This document shows, one piece after another, positions 44,751 to 53,916 of a stretch of DNA of 64,000 nt (position 1 is the stretch's first letter; the number at the start of each line of letters is the position of its first letter). Source of the stretch: Rhizobium sp. R635 (GTDB lineage Bacteria; Pseudomonadota; Alphaproteobacteria; Rhizobiales; Rhizobiaceae); NCBI RefSeq assembly GCF_002211285.1, contig NZ_LOKX01000004.1:143775-207774 (forward strand), given 5' to 3'. The translations under genes were made by a program, and so were the position numbers. The notes under the pieces were generated by a model that was not told the origin of the DNA, made no database searches, and saw nothing but the letters and a program-made list of their open reading frames with translations.

Positions 44751-45416
44751 TCACGATGGAACGACCGTCTTGCGCTCGACATATTTGCCGAGGCGCTCGA
44801 TGCCGTAATTGATGACGAAGTAGAGAAGCCCCGCGAAGAAATAGAACTGGAGGCTCAGGAAATTGCGCGAGATGATCTCCTGCGTGCGCAGCAGCAGCTC
44901 GGCGACGCCGATGACGGAAAGCAGCGTCGAGGCCTTGACCATTTCCGCCGCCGTGTTGACCCAGGCGGGCAGGAACTGGCGCAGCGCCTGCGGCCAGAGC
45001 ACATAAGCGAAGGTCTGGTTGAAGGTGAGGCCGATCGCCTTGGCCGCTTCGGTCTGGCCCTTGGGGATCGCCTGCAGGCCGCCGCGCACGATCTCGCCGA
45101 CATGCGATGAGCAGAAGACCGCAAGAGCGAGCACGCCGGCCTGGAACGGGCCGAGCTCGATGCCGACGGTGGAAAGCACGTAATAGCTCGCCAGCACCAA
45201 GACCAGAACCGGCGTTCCCCGGATGAAGTCGGTATAGGCCCGCACGATCAGGCGCAGCACGCGGTTGCCGTAGACGAGCGCGAGCCCGACGAGCACGCCG
45301 AGCAGCGACCCGATGACGATCGCCAGCAGCGAGATCGAGACGGTGACGCCGAGCCCCTTGAGGATGACGTAGCGGGCGATCCAGAGCTGGTCGAGAAAAG
45401 CAGTAAGACCCATCAT
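44751..45416 (-). CDS. Amino-acid ABC transporter permease
   Basis: This inner-membrane permease of the HisM/GlnP type (221 aa) has five or six helices. It has the N-terminal [25 protein letters not shown], an early [10 protein letters not shown] motif, and the EAA loop ([37 protein letters not shown]). It begins 4 nt after the stop of the first permease, implying a heterodimeric pore. Confidence 0.94.
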   Translation of the reverse strand: MMGLTAFLDQLWIARYVILKGLGVTVSISLLAIVIGSLLGVLVGLALVYGNRVLRLIVRAYTDFIRGTPVLVLVLASYYVLSTVGIELGPFQAGVLALAVFCSSHVGEIVRGGLQAIPKGQTEAAKAIGLTFNQTFAYVLWPQALRQFLPAWVNTAAEMVKASTLLSVIGVAELLLRTQEIISRNFLSLQFYFFAGLLYFVINYGIERLGKYVERKTVVPS

Positions 45417-45420
45417 GACA

Positions 45421-46083
45421 TCACCTCGGAACGGCAAGCCGGCGCTCGACGACGCGCATCAGCGCGGCGAGCACGGAACAGGTAGCGACATAGAGGCCGG
45501 AGGCGACGATCCAGGTTTCGATGACGCGGAAGGTCTCCACGTTGATCTTCCGCGCCTCGAAGGTGAGTTCGGGAACCGCGATCGCGGCGGCGAGCGAGGT
45601 ATCCTTGAACAGCGAGATGATCGTCGAGGAGAGTGACGGCAGGACGTTGCGCAGCATCAGCGGCGTGATGATCGAGACGCGGATCTGCATCGGCGTCAGG
45701 CCGATCGCAAGCCCCGCTTCCGTCAGGCCTTTCGGAATGGAGAGCAGGCCGGCCCGGAACACTTCGGCCAGATAGGCGCCGGAATAGATCGACAGCACCG
45801 CGATGAAGCTTTGGATCTTGCCGATCCTGATGCCGAGCTGCGGCAGCGCGAAGAAGGCGAAGAGAACGAGGACCAGGATCGGCAGGTTGCGGATGATCGT
45901 GACGTAGAGCGCGGCGGGGCGCTGCAGCCATCCGCTTTTCGAGATGAGCGCAAAGGCGATGATGAGGCCGATCGCAGCACCGATGAGGATGGAGACGAAA
46001 GCCAGGCCGAGACTGAGCAGCAGGCCTTCGAGCAACTGGTCGAAGCTGCGCCAGACGGCGGCGAAATTGAGCGTATAACCCAT
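45421..46083 (-). CDS. Amino-acid ABC transporter permease
   Basis: This second HisQ/GlnP-type permease has 220 aa. It has LLEGLLLSLGLAFVSILIGAAIGLI, the RNLPILVLVLFAFFALP motif, and the EAA loop (FRAGLLSIPKGLTEAGLAIGLTPMQIRVSIITPLML). Start MGYTLNFAAVW at 46083 follows AGGA. It pairs with the other permease to form the pore for the binding protein upstream. Confidence 0.94.
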   Translation of the reverse strand: MGYTLNFAAVWRSFDQLLEGLLLSLGLAFVSILIGAAIGLIIAFALISKSGWLQRPAALYVTIIRNLPILVLVLFAFFALPQLGIRIGKIQSFIAVLSIYSGAYLAEVFRAGLLSIPKGLTEAGLAIGLTPMQIRVSIITPLMLRNVLPSLSSTIISLFKDTSLAAAIAVPELTFEARKINVETFRVIETWIVASGLYVATCSVLAALMRVVERRLAVPR

Positions 46084-46113
46084 GGCGCAATCCTGCAATC
46101 AAGGGTGAAGAAT

Positions 46114-46165
46114 GGACGGAGGAAGACCTTCGGAGGGGAGTTCCCCCGGAGGCCTTCTTCCGTCC
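46114..46165 (-). promoter_or_regulatory. Long hairpin between binding-protein and permease genes
   Basis: GGACGGA and TCCGTCC form the outer arms of a hairpin about 23 bp long with few mismatches and a small loop near 46137-46142. Its place between the substrate-binding gene and the permeases suggests an mRNA 3'-end stabiliser or attenuator. Such an element would raise binding-protein yield over the membrane parts. Confidence 0.7.
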
Positions 46166-46174
46166 CAGGCGACC

Positions 46175-47023
46175 TTACTTGTATTCGACGGGGAAGCCGA
46201 TCTGGGGCGGTGTCAGATCCTTGCCGAACCAGGTCTTGAACGACTTGGCGTAGAAGTCGAATTCGACGCCGGTCATCGCCTCGTGCAGAGCCGTGTTGAC
46301 AAAATTCAGCCAGTCCTGATCGCCGCGCTTGACGCCGCAGGCATAGGTTTGCGGGTTCCAGCCATAGCCGGCGTCCTTATAGCGGCCGGGGTTCTGCGTC
46401 ATGTACCAGGCGAGCGACGACTGGTCGGTCGCGACAGCATCGGCGCGGCCGGATTCCAGCGCCTGGTAGATCAGGTCGACGGATTCATACTGGTCAACGG
46501 TCGCCTCCGGCAGGGCCGCATGCACCATCGCCTCGGCATAAACGTTCTGCAGCACGGAAACCGTGACGGAGGAGCCGCCGGCCTTCAGCGCGGCATAATC
46601 GGCGTACTTGCCGTCGGACTTCAGCATCAGGCCGACACCCTCGCGATAGTAGGGGATGGTGAAGGCGATCTGCTGTGCGCGTTCGCCGGTGACGGTCATG
46701 AACTGGCAGGTGATATCAACCTTGTCGGTGGTGATGTTGGGAATGCGGGCATCGGAGGACTGGTTGACGAACTCGATCTTATCGGGATCGCCGAACAGCG
46801 CCTTGGCGACGATGCGGCCCATATCGACGTCGAAGCCCTGCAGCTTGTCATCCGCGCTCTTGAAGTGCCAGGGCGCATTGGTGCTGCCGGTGCCCATGAC
46901 GAGATGGCCGCGAGCGAGCACTTCGTCGAGCTTGCTTTTCGCTTCCTGGGCGGCGGCGGGCATGGCGGAAAGAACGAGAGCGGTTGCCAGCGAAAGCGCG
47001 CTGGCGCGGAGCGAGACGGTCAT
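46175..47023 (-). CDS. Amino-acid ABC transporter substrate-binding protein
   Basis: This 282-aa periplasmic protein has a signal peptide ending AAAQ near residue 24, and the SBP_bac_3 fold (LDEVLARGHLVMGTGSTNAPWHFKS, GFDVDMGRIVAKALFGDPDKIEFVN). It has the polar-amino-acid pattern with ITCQFMTVTGERAQQIAFTIPYYREGVGLM. The ligand is not clear. It is first in an operon with two permeases, an ATPase and RidA. Start at 47023 follows AAGGGGAA; upstream codons to 47128 are not coding. Confidence 0.94.
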   Translation of the reverse strand: MTVSLRASALSLATALVLSAMPAAAQEAKSKLDEVLARGHLVMGTGSTNAPWHFKSADDKLQGFDVDMGRIVAKALFGDPDKIEFVNQSSDARIPNITTDKVDITCQFMTVTGERAQQIAFTIPYYREGVGLMLKSDGKYADYAALKAGGSSVTVSVLQNVYAEAMVHAALPEATVDQYESVDLIYQALESGRADAVATDQSSLAWYMTQNPGRYKDAGYGWNPQTYACGVKRGDQDWLNFVNTALHEAMTGVEFDFYAKSFKTWFGKDLTPPQIGFPVEYK

Positions 47024-47056
47024 GATGGTTCCCCTTGTTTGAACGCTCAGTTTGAG

Positions 47057-47094
47057 AATCCAATATAATGGACACGTGTCTTGTTTATTGGATT
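47057..47094. promoter_or_regulatory. Symmetric nested dyad before the ABC operon
   Basis: AATCCAATA (47057-47065) and TATTGGATT (47086-47094) flank a central palindrome GACACGTGTC (47071-47080), with equal 5-nt spacers on each side. All share one centre at 47075.5, and the element is 34 nt upstream of the binding-protein start. It is a strong candidate operator for a two-part or multimeric regulator. Confidence 0.7.
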
Positions 47095-47318
47095 TGCATA
47101 TCGAGCGGCATCGCCGATGACTTGTCAATAGGCAGGTTCAAGAAAAAGGCATGGCCGGTGAGCGGACGGGCCGCGCGGGCGGGAAGGGCGGGCCGCTACA
47201 ACAAAGGGGGAATGAAATCTTCTGCAATCTTAACTGGACAGCCGCTTTGACTTGCCCCATACCCGGCCTATCTGCGAAAGAGGATAGACATCCGCGGAAT
47301 GGCAGGGAGATCAAAGGG

Positions 47319-48731
47319 ATGGCGCTGAAGGACGCGAAGGCCGGCATACGCAACGAGGCGGGGATATCGGCCGTGCTCGGCATTCTCAAGCAGAGCTTCG
47401 GCGAACGCTTCCAGACCGGCCAGTCCTTCCGGGCCCAGCATGCCCATACGACCACCTACATACCCTCGCAACTGCCCGACGGGGTGCTCTTTGCCGAGAG
47501 CGCTGAGGATGTGAAGGCGGCGGTCAAGGTTTGCGCTGCCCATAAAGTGCCGGTGATCGGCTTCGGCACCGGCTCCTCGCTGGAAGGTCAGGTCAATGCC
47601 GCAAGCGGCGGCATCTCGATCGATTTCAGCCGTATGAACAAGGTGCTCGCGGTCAATCCGGAAGACCTCGACTGCACGGTCGAGCCCGGCATCACGCGCG
47701 AGGAACTGAACGTCCATCTGCGCGATACCGGCTTGTTCTTTCCGATTGATCCCGGCGCCAATGCCTCGATCGGCGGCATGGCCTCGACGCGGGCCTCCGG
47801 CACCAATGCCGTGCGCTACGGGACGATGAAGGACAATGTGCTTGCCGTCACCGCGGTCACGGCCAATGGCGAGGAGATCCGCACCGCCCGGCGCGCCCGC
47901 AAATCGTCTGCCGGCTACGACCTGACGCGGCTCTTCGTCGGCGCCGAGGGCACGCTCGGCATCCTGACCTCGGTGACGCTGCGCCTGCAGGCGATCCCGC
48001 AGAAGATCGCCGGCGGGGCCTGCGCCTTTCCGAGCGTCAAGGCCGCCTGCGACGCCGTCATCATGACGATCCAGATGGGCATTCCGGTGGCACGCATCGA
48101 ACTGCTCGATACGGTGCAGATGCGGGCCTGCAACGCTTATTCCGGGCTTTCCTATGCCGAAAGCCCGACGCTCTTCCTCGAATTCCACGGCACCGACGAG
48201 ACCGTGCCGCTGCAATCGGCGGCCTTTGCCGAGATCGCGGCCGAATGCGGCGGCGGTGAATTCCTCTGGACCGCCAATCCCGAGGAGCGGACGAAGCTCT
48301 GGAAGGCGCGCCACGACGCCTACTGGGCCTCGAGGGCGCTGGCGCCCGGGCTTGCCGCACTTTCGACCGATGTTTGTGTTCCGATATCGAGGCTTGCCGA
48401 TTGCGTTTCCGAAACGCAGGCGGACATCGAGGAACACGGGCTGCTCGGCCCGATCGTCGGCCATGCCGGCGACGGGAACTTCCATGTGCTGCTGCTGTTC
48501 GACGACAAAAGCGCCGAAGACATCGCCAGGGCCGAGAGCTTCGTGGAGCGGCTCACCCGCCGGGCGCTCGACATGGACGGAACATGCACCGGGGAACATG
48601 GGGTCGGACAAGGCAAGATGGCGTTTCTGGAGCAGGAACTCGGAGGCGCGGTGGATCTGATGCGACAGGTGAAACGGGCGCTCGATCCGGACGATATCTT
48701 CAATCCGGGCAAGATTTTCCACGGCGGCTGA
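47319..48731 (+). CDS. FAD-linked oxidase, GlcD / D-lactate dehydrogenase type
   Basis: This 470-aa VAO-family flavoprotein oxidises a 2-hydroxy acid such as D-lactate or glycolate. It has the FAD-binding PP loop (VIGFGTGSSLEGQVNAASGGISIDFSRMNKVL), DPGANASIGGMASTRASGTNAVRYGTMKDNVL, and LFVGAEGTLGILTSVTLRL. The C-terminal domain carries HAGDGNFHVLLLFD and CTGEHGVGQGK. It is divergent from the ABC operon. Substrate choice between D-lactate and glycolate cannot be made. Confidence 0.92.
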   Translation: MALKDAKAGIRNEAGISAVLGILKQSFGERFQTGQSFRAQHAHTTTYIPSQLPDGVLFAESAEDVKAAVKVCAAHKVPVIGFGTGSSLEGQVNAASGGISIDFSRMNKVLAVNPEDLDCTVEPGITREELNVHLRDTGLFFPIDPGANASIGGMASTRASGTNAVRYGTMKDNVLAVTAVTANGEEIRTARRARKSSAGYDLTRLFVGAEGTLGILTSVTLRLQAIPQKIAGGACAFPSVKAACDAVIMTIQMGIPVARIELLDTVQMRACNAYSGLSYAESPTLFLEFHGTDETVPLQSAAFAEIAAECGGGEFLWTANPEERTKLWKARHDAYWASRALAPGLAALSTDVCVPISRLADCVSETQADIEEHGLLGPIVGHAGDGNFHVLLLFDDKSAEDIARAESFVERLTRRALDMDGTCTGEHGVGQGKMAFLEQELGGAVDLMRQVKRALDPDDIFNPGKIFHGG

Positions 48732-48782
48732 AAACGGAACATTCTCATGAACTTGGGTCTTGCTCCCGGCATGAATAGCGCT

Positions 48783-48897
48783 AGAACAGGATTGGGATTT
48801 ATGCCGGTCGGGCCTAAATCCCAATCCTGTTCTCAATTAAAGAGTTAGAGCATGATGTCCTCCGAAAACCGCGCACACTTTTCGGCGTCATGCTCTA
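48783..48897. repeat. Rhizobial RIME-like palindromic repeat pair
   Basis: Two adjacent hairpins: 48783-48801 and 48815-48833 are perfect 19-bp inverted arms (AGAACAGGATTGGGATTTA). The second, 48846-48897, has TAGAGCATGATG at one end and CGTCATGCTCTA at the other around CGAAAA/TTTTCG. The second is a well-known rhizobial intergenic motif. They lie between the oxidase and AsmA genes. Confidence 0.85.
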
Positions 48898-48958
48898 GTG
48901 TCGGCAATAGAATCCCGAACAGCATCGGAAACGAAATCCCGAACGGAGACTCCTTGCA

Positions 48959-51900
48959 TTGGTAGGCCGGTTCCTCGTCTTTCTGGGGGGATTGATCGTC
49001 GTAGTGCTCTTCGTGGCGCTGCTTGCGCCGCTGTTCATCGACTGGACGGATTTCCGCAAGAATTTCGAGGATCAGGCAAGCCGCATCATCGGCAAGAAAG
49101 TCACGGTCTACGGCACGGTGGATGCGCGGCTCCTGCCGTTTCCGTCGGTGACGCTGCATGACGTGCGGGTCGGCCAGGAGGCGGACGGCACGCCGATCGT
49201 CAAGGTCGAGCAATTCTCCATGGATGCCGAGCTTGCGCCCTTCCTGTCGGGCGAGGCGCTGATCTTCGACATGCGTGTCGTCAATCCGAAGGTGCGGCTG
49301 AGATTGCTGAAAGACGGCACGCTCGACTGGACGCGCGGAAGCCGCCCGGAAATTCCGGCAAAGACCGTCGTTCTGGAAAACGTGCACGTCAACGGCGGCG
49401 AGATCGAGTTCCTCGACGACCAGTCGGGCCGCGCGCGCCATATCACCGGCCTCAATGCGGAAATGTCGGCAAAATCGTTGGCCGGTCCCTGGCGCATCGA
49501 AGGCGATGCGGCGCTCGACGGCGACCACGGCAAATTTTCGATTTCCAGCAGCCAGCCGGACGAGAAGGGCGTGCTGCGCATGCGCACGAAGCTTTCGCCG
49601 GACAAGCACCCCGTCAGCATCGATCTCGACGGAGAGCTGAAGCTCGTCGACAGCAAGCCGAATTACCAGGGCCAGCTTTCGGCGGCGATCGAAAACCGCA
49701 ACGGCTCCAAGCCGGCCAACAAGAACGAGCAGCCGCCGCGCGTCAAAGGCCGCTTCGAGCTGACCAACGAACGCATCCGCATCCCGGAATATCGCATGGA
49801 GATCGGCCCGACGGACGATCCCTACGTCATCACGGGCGAGGCGACGCTCGACACCGGCAATGAGCCGGAATTTCTGCTGACCGCCGACGGGCAGCAGATT
49901 GACGTCAACCGCATCGGCAATCAGGGCGAGTCCGGCAAGACCATGCGCGATCCGGCGGTTTCGGCGCGCCAGCGGCTGAACTCGCTGATCGATATCGTCG
50001 GCCAGGTGCCGATCCCGCAGGTGCCGGGCAAGGCAAGCGTCAAGCTGCCGGCGATCGTCGCCGGCGACACGACGCTGCGCGACGTGCAGCTGGAGCTCGA
50101 ACCGGCCGGCACCGGCTGGATGATCGACAGCGCCGTCGGCACCCTGCCGGGGCGCACGCAGGTGGAAGGCAAGGGCAAGCTCCTGCTCAAGGGCGAGCCC
50201 TCGTTCAACGGGCAGATCGTGCTGGCTTCCAGCCAGCCGACCGGGCTTGCCTCCTGGCTTGCCGGCTCGGTCGATCCGGCCATCCGGCAATTGCGGCAGG
50301 CGGGCTTTTCCGCCAATGTCAGCCTGACGCCTGAATTGCAGCGTTTCGAAAACCTCGAAGTCGCCATCGGGCCGGCAACGCTGAAGGGGCGGCTGGAGCG
50401 GCAGGCGATATCGGGCCAGACGCCGACGATGTCGGTGGCGCTGAACGGCGACACGCTCGATCTCGACGCGCTGCAGGCGCTGACCGGGCTGCTGACCGGC
50501 CAGGAGGCCGGCGACAACGTGCTCGACCACAAGATCGCCGCCCAGCTCAAGGCCGACAAGTTCACCGCCTTCGGCGTCGAGGCCGAGAATGTCGAAACCA
50601 CTTTCACGATCGCGGATGGCGCGCTTGCCGTCGACCGGCTGTCGATCAAGAACATCGCGGGCGCGGAAGTGACGGCGACGGGCAGGGCGGAGGGCTCGCT
50701 GCTCGATTATAAGGGTGCGGGCGAAATCACCTTCAAATCGGCCGATCCCGGCGGCTTCTTCACCATGCTGCGCGAGCGCCTGCCGCATCATCCGGTGCTC
50801 GACCGGCTGGTGCGCAACGCCGGCTGGTACGGCAATACGGCGCTGCGCGGCGCGCTGACGCTCGGCGGCGACGAGGGCAATGCCCTGACGGTGACGCTTG
50901 CCGGCGTCTCCAACGGCAGCCGCGTCAATCTCGACTACCGCATGTCCGATCTGCTGGCGCTGACGGGCAGCGGCACGACGAGCCTGGAGGCGACGCTGGA
51001 AAATGCCGTGCCGTCGATCCTCTTCGGCCAGGCCGGGCTCGATCCGCTGCCGGTCGATGTCGGCGCCAACGGCCGCCTGACGCTGAAAGTTCAGGCATCG
51101 GACAACGACCCCGCCGACGCGGCGCTGACCTTCGCGACCGACCGGACTTCCTTTACCGCCAACGGCAAGGTCGATGTCCGGCCTGACAGTTTCATGAACG
51201 GGCAGCTCGCGCTTTCGCTAGACAGCGCCGATATCGATCCCTATCTCATCATGAACGGCATCGCCCTGCCGCAGACCGGGACGGGGCTGCCGTTCGGCCT
51301 GCAGGCCAAAGCCGCCGTCGACGGCGACAAGATCGTCCTTTCCGATCTCAAGGGCCATGCGGCCGACAATGATTTTTCAGGTGCGCTGACCTTCGACCGC
51401 AAGGCGGCGAAGACGACGGCGAAAGGCGTGCTGACGCTCGCCAAGGCGGATGCCGGCTGGCTCGGCGAAGCGGTGTTCGGCCAGATCGTCGATCCCGCCA
51501 GCGGTGCACTGACGAAAGCGCCGCTCGGCCTGCCTATCTTCAAGGATCTCGACGTCAATGTGAAGCTTTCGGCGAAGGAGTTCTGGCCCGGCCTGCCGGA
51601 AACGGCCGTCTCCAATTTCACCAGCAACGTCGCCTACAAGGGCGACGAGCTGCAGCTCAACGACATGGCCGGCAATTGGGATGGCGGCAAGCTTTCCGGC
51701 AATCTGCTGTTCACCAATGCAGACGGCACCGGTTTCCTGCAGACGAAGCTGTCGCTTGCCGATTCCGATCTCGGCGGCGTCGTCTGGCTGCGCGACGGCG
51801 CGCCGATCGCCAACGGCAAGTTCGGCCTGTCGCTGTCGATGGAAGCCTCGGGCAAGACCATCGGCGAGATCGCAAGCTCGCTCAACGGCTCCGGGGAATT

Positions 51901-52672
51901 GAGGCTCGGCGACAGCAGCATACGCGGGCTGAACCTCGCCATCCTGCCGCCGCTGCTTGCCGCGACCGACCCGATGCAGGAGCAAATCAATGCCGGCAAG
52001 GTGCATCCGATCGTCGAGACGCTGCTCAGCAATGGCGAGGCGAAGCTGCCGCCGCTCGGCGTCCCCTTCAACATCACCGACGGAACGTTGCGGGTGCAGA
52101 ACGTCGCCGTCGCCAACGACCTTGCCCGGATCACCGCCGACGCGCAGATCGCGCTGCCGGAAAAGCGGATCAGCGCGACGCTCGGCGTCGGGCTCAATCC
52201 GGGCACGGAAGCGCTCTCCGGCGCCGAACCGTCGCTCCGGCTGAATTTCTCCGGCATGCTCATGTCGCCCGGCAAGACGATGGATGTGACCGATATCACC
52301 AGCTATCTGTCGCTGCGCGCCTTCGAGCGCGAGCGCCGCCGCGTCGAGCGGCTGCAGGCGATCGTGCTCGAAAAGCAGCGGCTGCGCCGCGAGGCGGCGC
52401 TCTACCGCTTCAACGACGCCGAGCGCATCAAGGCGGCAGAGATGGAAAAGCAGCGGCAGGCGGAGGAAGAGCGTCTGCGCGCGCTGGCGCAGCAGGCGGC
52501 CGAAGACAAGGCTGCCGCCGAGGCAGAAGCCGCACGCGCGGCGGCGGAAGCCAAAGCCAAGACGGATGCCGAGGCGAGGGCGGCTGCCGAGGCCGAAGCG
52601 GCGCGGCGCGCCAGCCAGCTGCCGCCCGGTTCGCTCGATTTTGACCAGCTGCCGGGCGTTCAGGCGCAATAA
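48959..52672 (+). CDS. AsmA family outer-membrane assembly/lipid transport protein
   Basis: This 1237-aa protein begins with a membrane helix (FLVFLGGLIVVVLFVALLAPLFIDW) and the AsmA motif DFRKNFEDQASRIIGKKVTVYGTVDARLLPFPSVTLHDVRV. It continues through a long beta-rich AsmA/DUF-type region to about residue 1100. The last 120 residues are an Arg/Glu/Ala-rich coiled coil (RRRVERLQAIVLEKQRLRREAALYRF, then Ala/Glu repeats). Large AsmA-like proteins span the periplasm and move phospholipid. It begins with TTG at 48959 after GGAG. Confidence 0.9.
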   Translation: MVGRFLVFLGGLIVVVLFVALLAPLFIDWTDFRKNFEDQASRIIGKKVTVYGTVDARLLPFPSVTLHDVRVGQEADGTPIVKVEQFSMDAELAPFLSGEALIFDMRVVNPKVRLRLLKDGTLDWTRGSRPEIPAKTVVLENVHVNGGEIEFLDDQSGRARHITGLNAEMSAKSLAGPWRIEGDAALDGDHGKFSISSSQPDEKGVLRMRTKLSPDKHPVSIDLDGELKLVDSKPNYQGQLSAAIENRNGSKPANKNEQPPRVKGRFELTNERIRIPEYRMEIGPTDDPYVITGEATLDTGNEPEFLLTADGQQIDVNRIGNQGESGKTMRDPAVSARQRLNSLIDIVGQVPIPQVPGKASVKLPAIVAGDTTLRDVQLELEPAGTGWMIDSAVGTLPGRTQVEGKGKLLLKGEPSFNGQIVLASSQPTGLASWLAGSVDPAIRQLRQAGFSANVSLTPELQRFENLEVAIGPATLKGRLERQAISGQTPTMSVALNGDTLDLDALQALTGLLTGQEAGDNVLDHKIAAQLKADKFTAFGVEAENVETTFTIADGALAVDRLSIKNIAGAEVTATGRAEGSLLDYKGAGEITFKSADPGGFFTMLRERLPHHPVLDRLVRNAGWYGNTALRGALTLGGDEGNALTVTLAGVSNGSRVNLDYRMSDLLALTGSGTTSLEATLENAVPSILFGQAGLDPLPVDVGANGRLTLKVQASDNDPADAALTFATDRTSFTANGKVDVRPDSFMNGQLALSLDSADIDPYLIMNGIALPQTGTGLPFGLQAKAAVDGDKIVLSDLKGHAADNDFSGALTFDRKAAKTTAKGVLTLAKADAGWLGEAVFGQIVDPASGALTKAPLGLPIFKDLDVNVKLSAKEFWPGLPETAVSNFTSNVAYKGDELQLNDMAGNWDGGKLSGNLLFTNADGTGFLQTKLSLADSDLGGVVWLRDGAPIANGKFGLSLSMEASGKTIGEIASSLNGSGELRLGDSSIRGLNLAILPPLLAATDPMQEQINAGKVHPIVETLLSNGEAKLPPLGVPFNITDGTLRVQNVAVANDLARITADAQIALPEKRISATLGVGLNPGTEALSGAEPSLRLNFSGMLMSPGKTMDVTDITSYLSLRAFERERRRVERLQAIVLEKQRLRREAALYRFNDAERIKAAEMEKQRQAEEERLRALAQQAAEDKAAAEAEAARAAAEAKAKTDAEARAAAEAEAARRASQLPPGSLDFDQLPGVQAQ

Positions 52673-52708
52673 GCGCGCGGCATGAGAATCTGATTCAGGC
52701 GCCAGGCT

Positions 52709-52942
52709 TCAAGTCTTTGATTTTTCGTCGCTGCTGCCGGCCTTCGCCCAGGCGAGCACATGCAGCCGCAGCGCCGAGGACAGGTTGCTGCCGGCGGGAC
52801 GGTTGTCGTCGATCTCGGAAATCAGGGCGGCAAGCGGCATCGAACGGCTTGCCGCGATCACCTTCAGCTCGGCCCAGAACGCGTCTTCCAGGGAGAAGCT
52901 GGTGCGATGGCCGTGCAATGTCGCCGAATGTTTGCGGATCAT
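52709..52942 (-). CDS. Ribbon-helix-helix domain protein
   Basis: This 77-aa protein has a short N-terminal strand with HGHRTSFSLEDAFWAELKVIAASRSMPLAALISEIDD, the RHH_4-type (ArsR-unrelated, CopG-like) fold, and a C-terminal helix. It probably binds DNA. Its ATG overlaps the stop of a 28-aa ORF. It lies downstream of sspB and DUF4169 on the same strand, an arrangement common in alphaproteobacteria. Confidence 0.85.
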   Translation of the reverse strand: MIRKHSATLHGHRTSFSLEDAFWAELKVIAASRSMPLAALISEIDDNRPAGSNLSSALRLHVLAWAKAGSSDEKSKT

Positions 52943-53025
52943 GAGGCGGCATCTTCGCTGGCTGGTTCGGAGATCGATTCAGGGAAGTCGCGTAAGTCGC
53001 TGATCGCAGACTCCATTTCGGGCAT
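52939..53025 (-). CDS. Possible 28-aa coupling ORF
   Basis: An ATG frame (MPEMESAISDLRDFPESISE, then PASEDAAS) fills the gap between DUF4169 and the ribbon-helix-helix gene, and its TGA overlaps the next ATG. It is acidic and has no recognised domain. The overlap suggests a leader that couples translation, but the weak ribosome site leaves its reality in doubt. Confidence 0.3.
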   Translation of the reverse strand: MPEMESAISDLRDFPESISEPASEDAAS

Positions 53026-53044
53026 CAGGCTTTGCCGGAGGGCT

Positions 53045-53239
53045 TCAGGCGCCGTCGTCATCCGTCTCGATCCGGCCGTCGCGATGGGCCTTGTCGGCCT
53101 TCTCGTTCAGCGCGCGGGTGAGCTGTTTCTCGGTCTTGGTGCGGCCGAAGGAAATGCGGTTCTGTTCGGCCTGCTTTTCCTTTTCGGAGCGGGCCTGCTT
53201 CTTGCGGAACTGGCGGAGATTGACGATTTCGGCGCTCAT
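53045..53239 (-). CDS. DUF4169 family protein
   Basis: This 64-aa charged helical protein starts MSAEIVNLRQFRKKQARSEKEKQAEQNR, the signature of DUF4169. It is mostly a single amphipathic helix with no membrane segment. The family accompanies SspB in many alphaproteobacteria, and this gene follows sspB here. The function is unknown. Confidence 0.85.
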   Translation of the reverse strand: MSAEIVNLRQFRKKQARSEKEKQAEQNRISFGRTKTEKQLTRALNEKADKAHRDGRIETDDDGA

Positions 53240-53290
53240 GCGGTGCCTGGCTTCCTCAATGAAAAAGGGAGGCTTGGCCTCCCTTTGAAA

Positions 53291-53803
53291 TCACTGCTTC
53301 TTGCGGAAGGAGTCGAGCGAGACGACGGAGCCCGGCTTCTTCTCCTCGCCGTCGGCGGGTTTTGCCGCCGCCTCATCGGGCTTGCCCGCCGCATCGACGG
53401 GATAGGCGGTGATTTCGCCGGAGGGCAGCTCCTCGCCATCGGCGAGCGGCACGTCGAATTCGAGCTCGAAGTTGACGGAAGGGTCGTAGAAGCCGCGGAT
53501 GGCGTTGAACGGGATGACCAGCTTCTCGGGAACGTCGGAGAAGGAAAGGCCGATCTCGAAATGCGTCTCGGTGATCTTCAGGTCCCAGAACTGGTGCTGG
53601 ATGACGATGGTCATCTGCTCGGGATATTTGGACTTCAGGTGCTGGGAGATGCGCACGCCGGCGGCACCTGTCAGGAAGGTGATGAAGAAATGATGGTCGC
53701 CGGGCAGACGGCCCGTCGTTGCTACTTCCGCCAAAACCTTGCGGATGACGCCGCGAAGTGCATCCTGCGCCAGAATGTCGTAGCGGATATGATCCTGCCC
53801 CAT
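53291..53803 (-). CDS. sspB: ClpXP adaptor SspB (SspB-alpha)
   Basis: SspB delivers tmRNA-tagged proteins to the ClpXP protease. The 170-aa protein matches the alphaproteobacterial type: HIRYDILAQDALRGVIRKVLAEVA, HHFFITFLTGAAGVRISQHLKSKYPEQMTIVIQHQFWDL, and ITETHFEIGLSFSDVPEKLVIPFNAIRGFYDPSVNFELEF. The C-terminal tail is disordered and ends in a short basic motif (LDSFRKKQ), likely the ClpX-binding end. The tmRNA gene lies upstream on the same strand. Confidence 0.95.
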   Translation of the reverse strand: MGQDHIRYDILAQDALRGVIRKVLAEVATTGRLPGDHHFFITFLTGAAGVRISQHLKSKYPEQMTIVIQHQFWDLKITETHFEIGLSFSDVPEKLVIPFNAIRGFYDPSVNFELEFDVPLADGEELPSGEITAYPVDAAGKPDEAAAKPADGEEKKPGSVVSLDSFRKKQ

Positions 53804-53916
53804 GCTTTTCCTGTCTTTCGTCGGTTCTGAAGTCTTTTCACAAGGTATATGGCACGTTCAGGCGCCTTGGGAAAGTCCGGAGCCGAGTCACGCTATCGAT
53901 CAGCATACATGATTTC

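Noticed and set aside
48845..50791. A 648-codon minus-strand frame opposite AsmA
   Set aside because: It runs through the RIME repeat and the AsmA coding region and has no recognisable domain.
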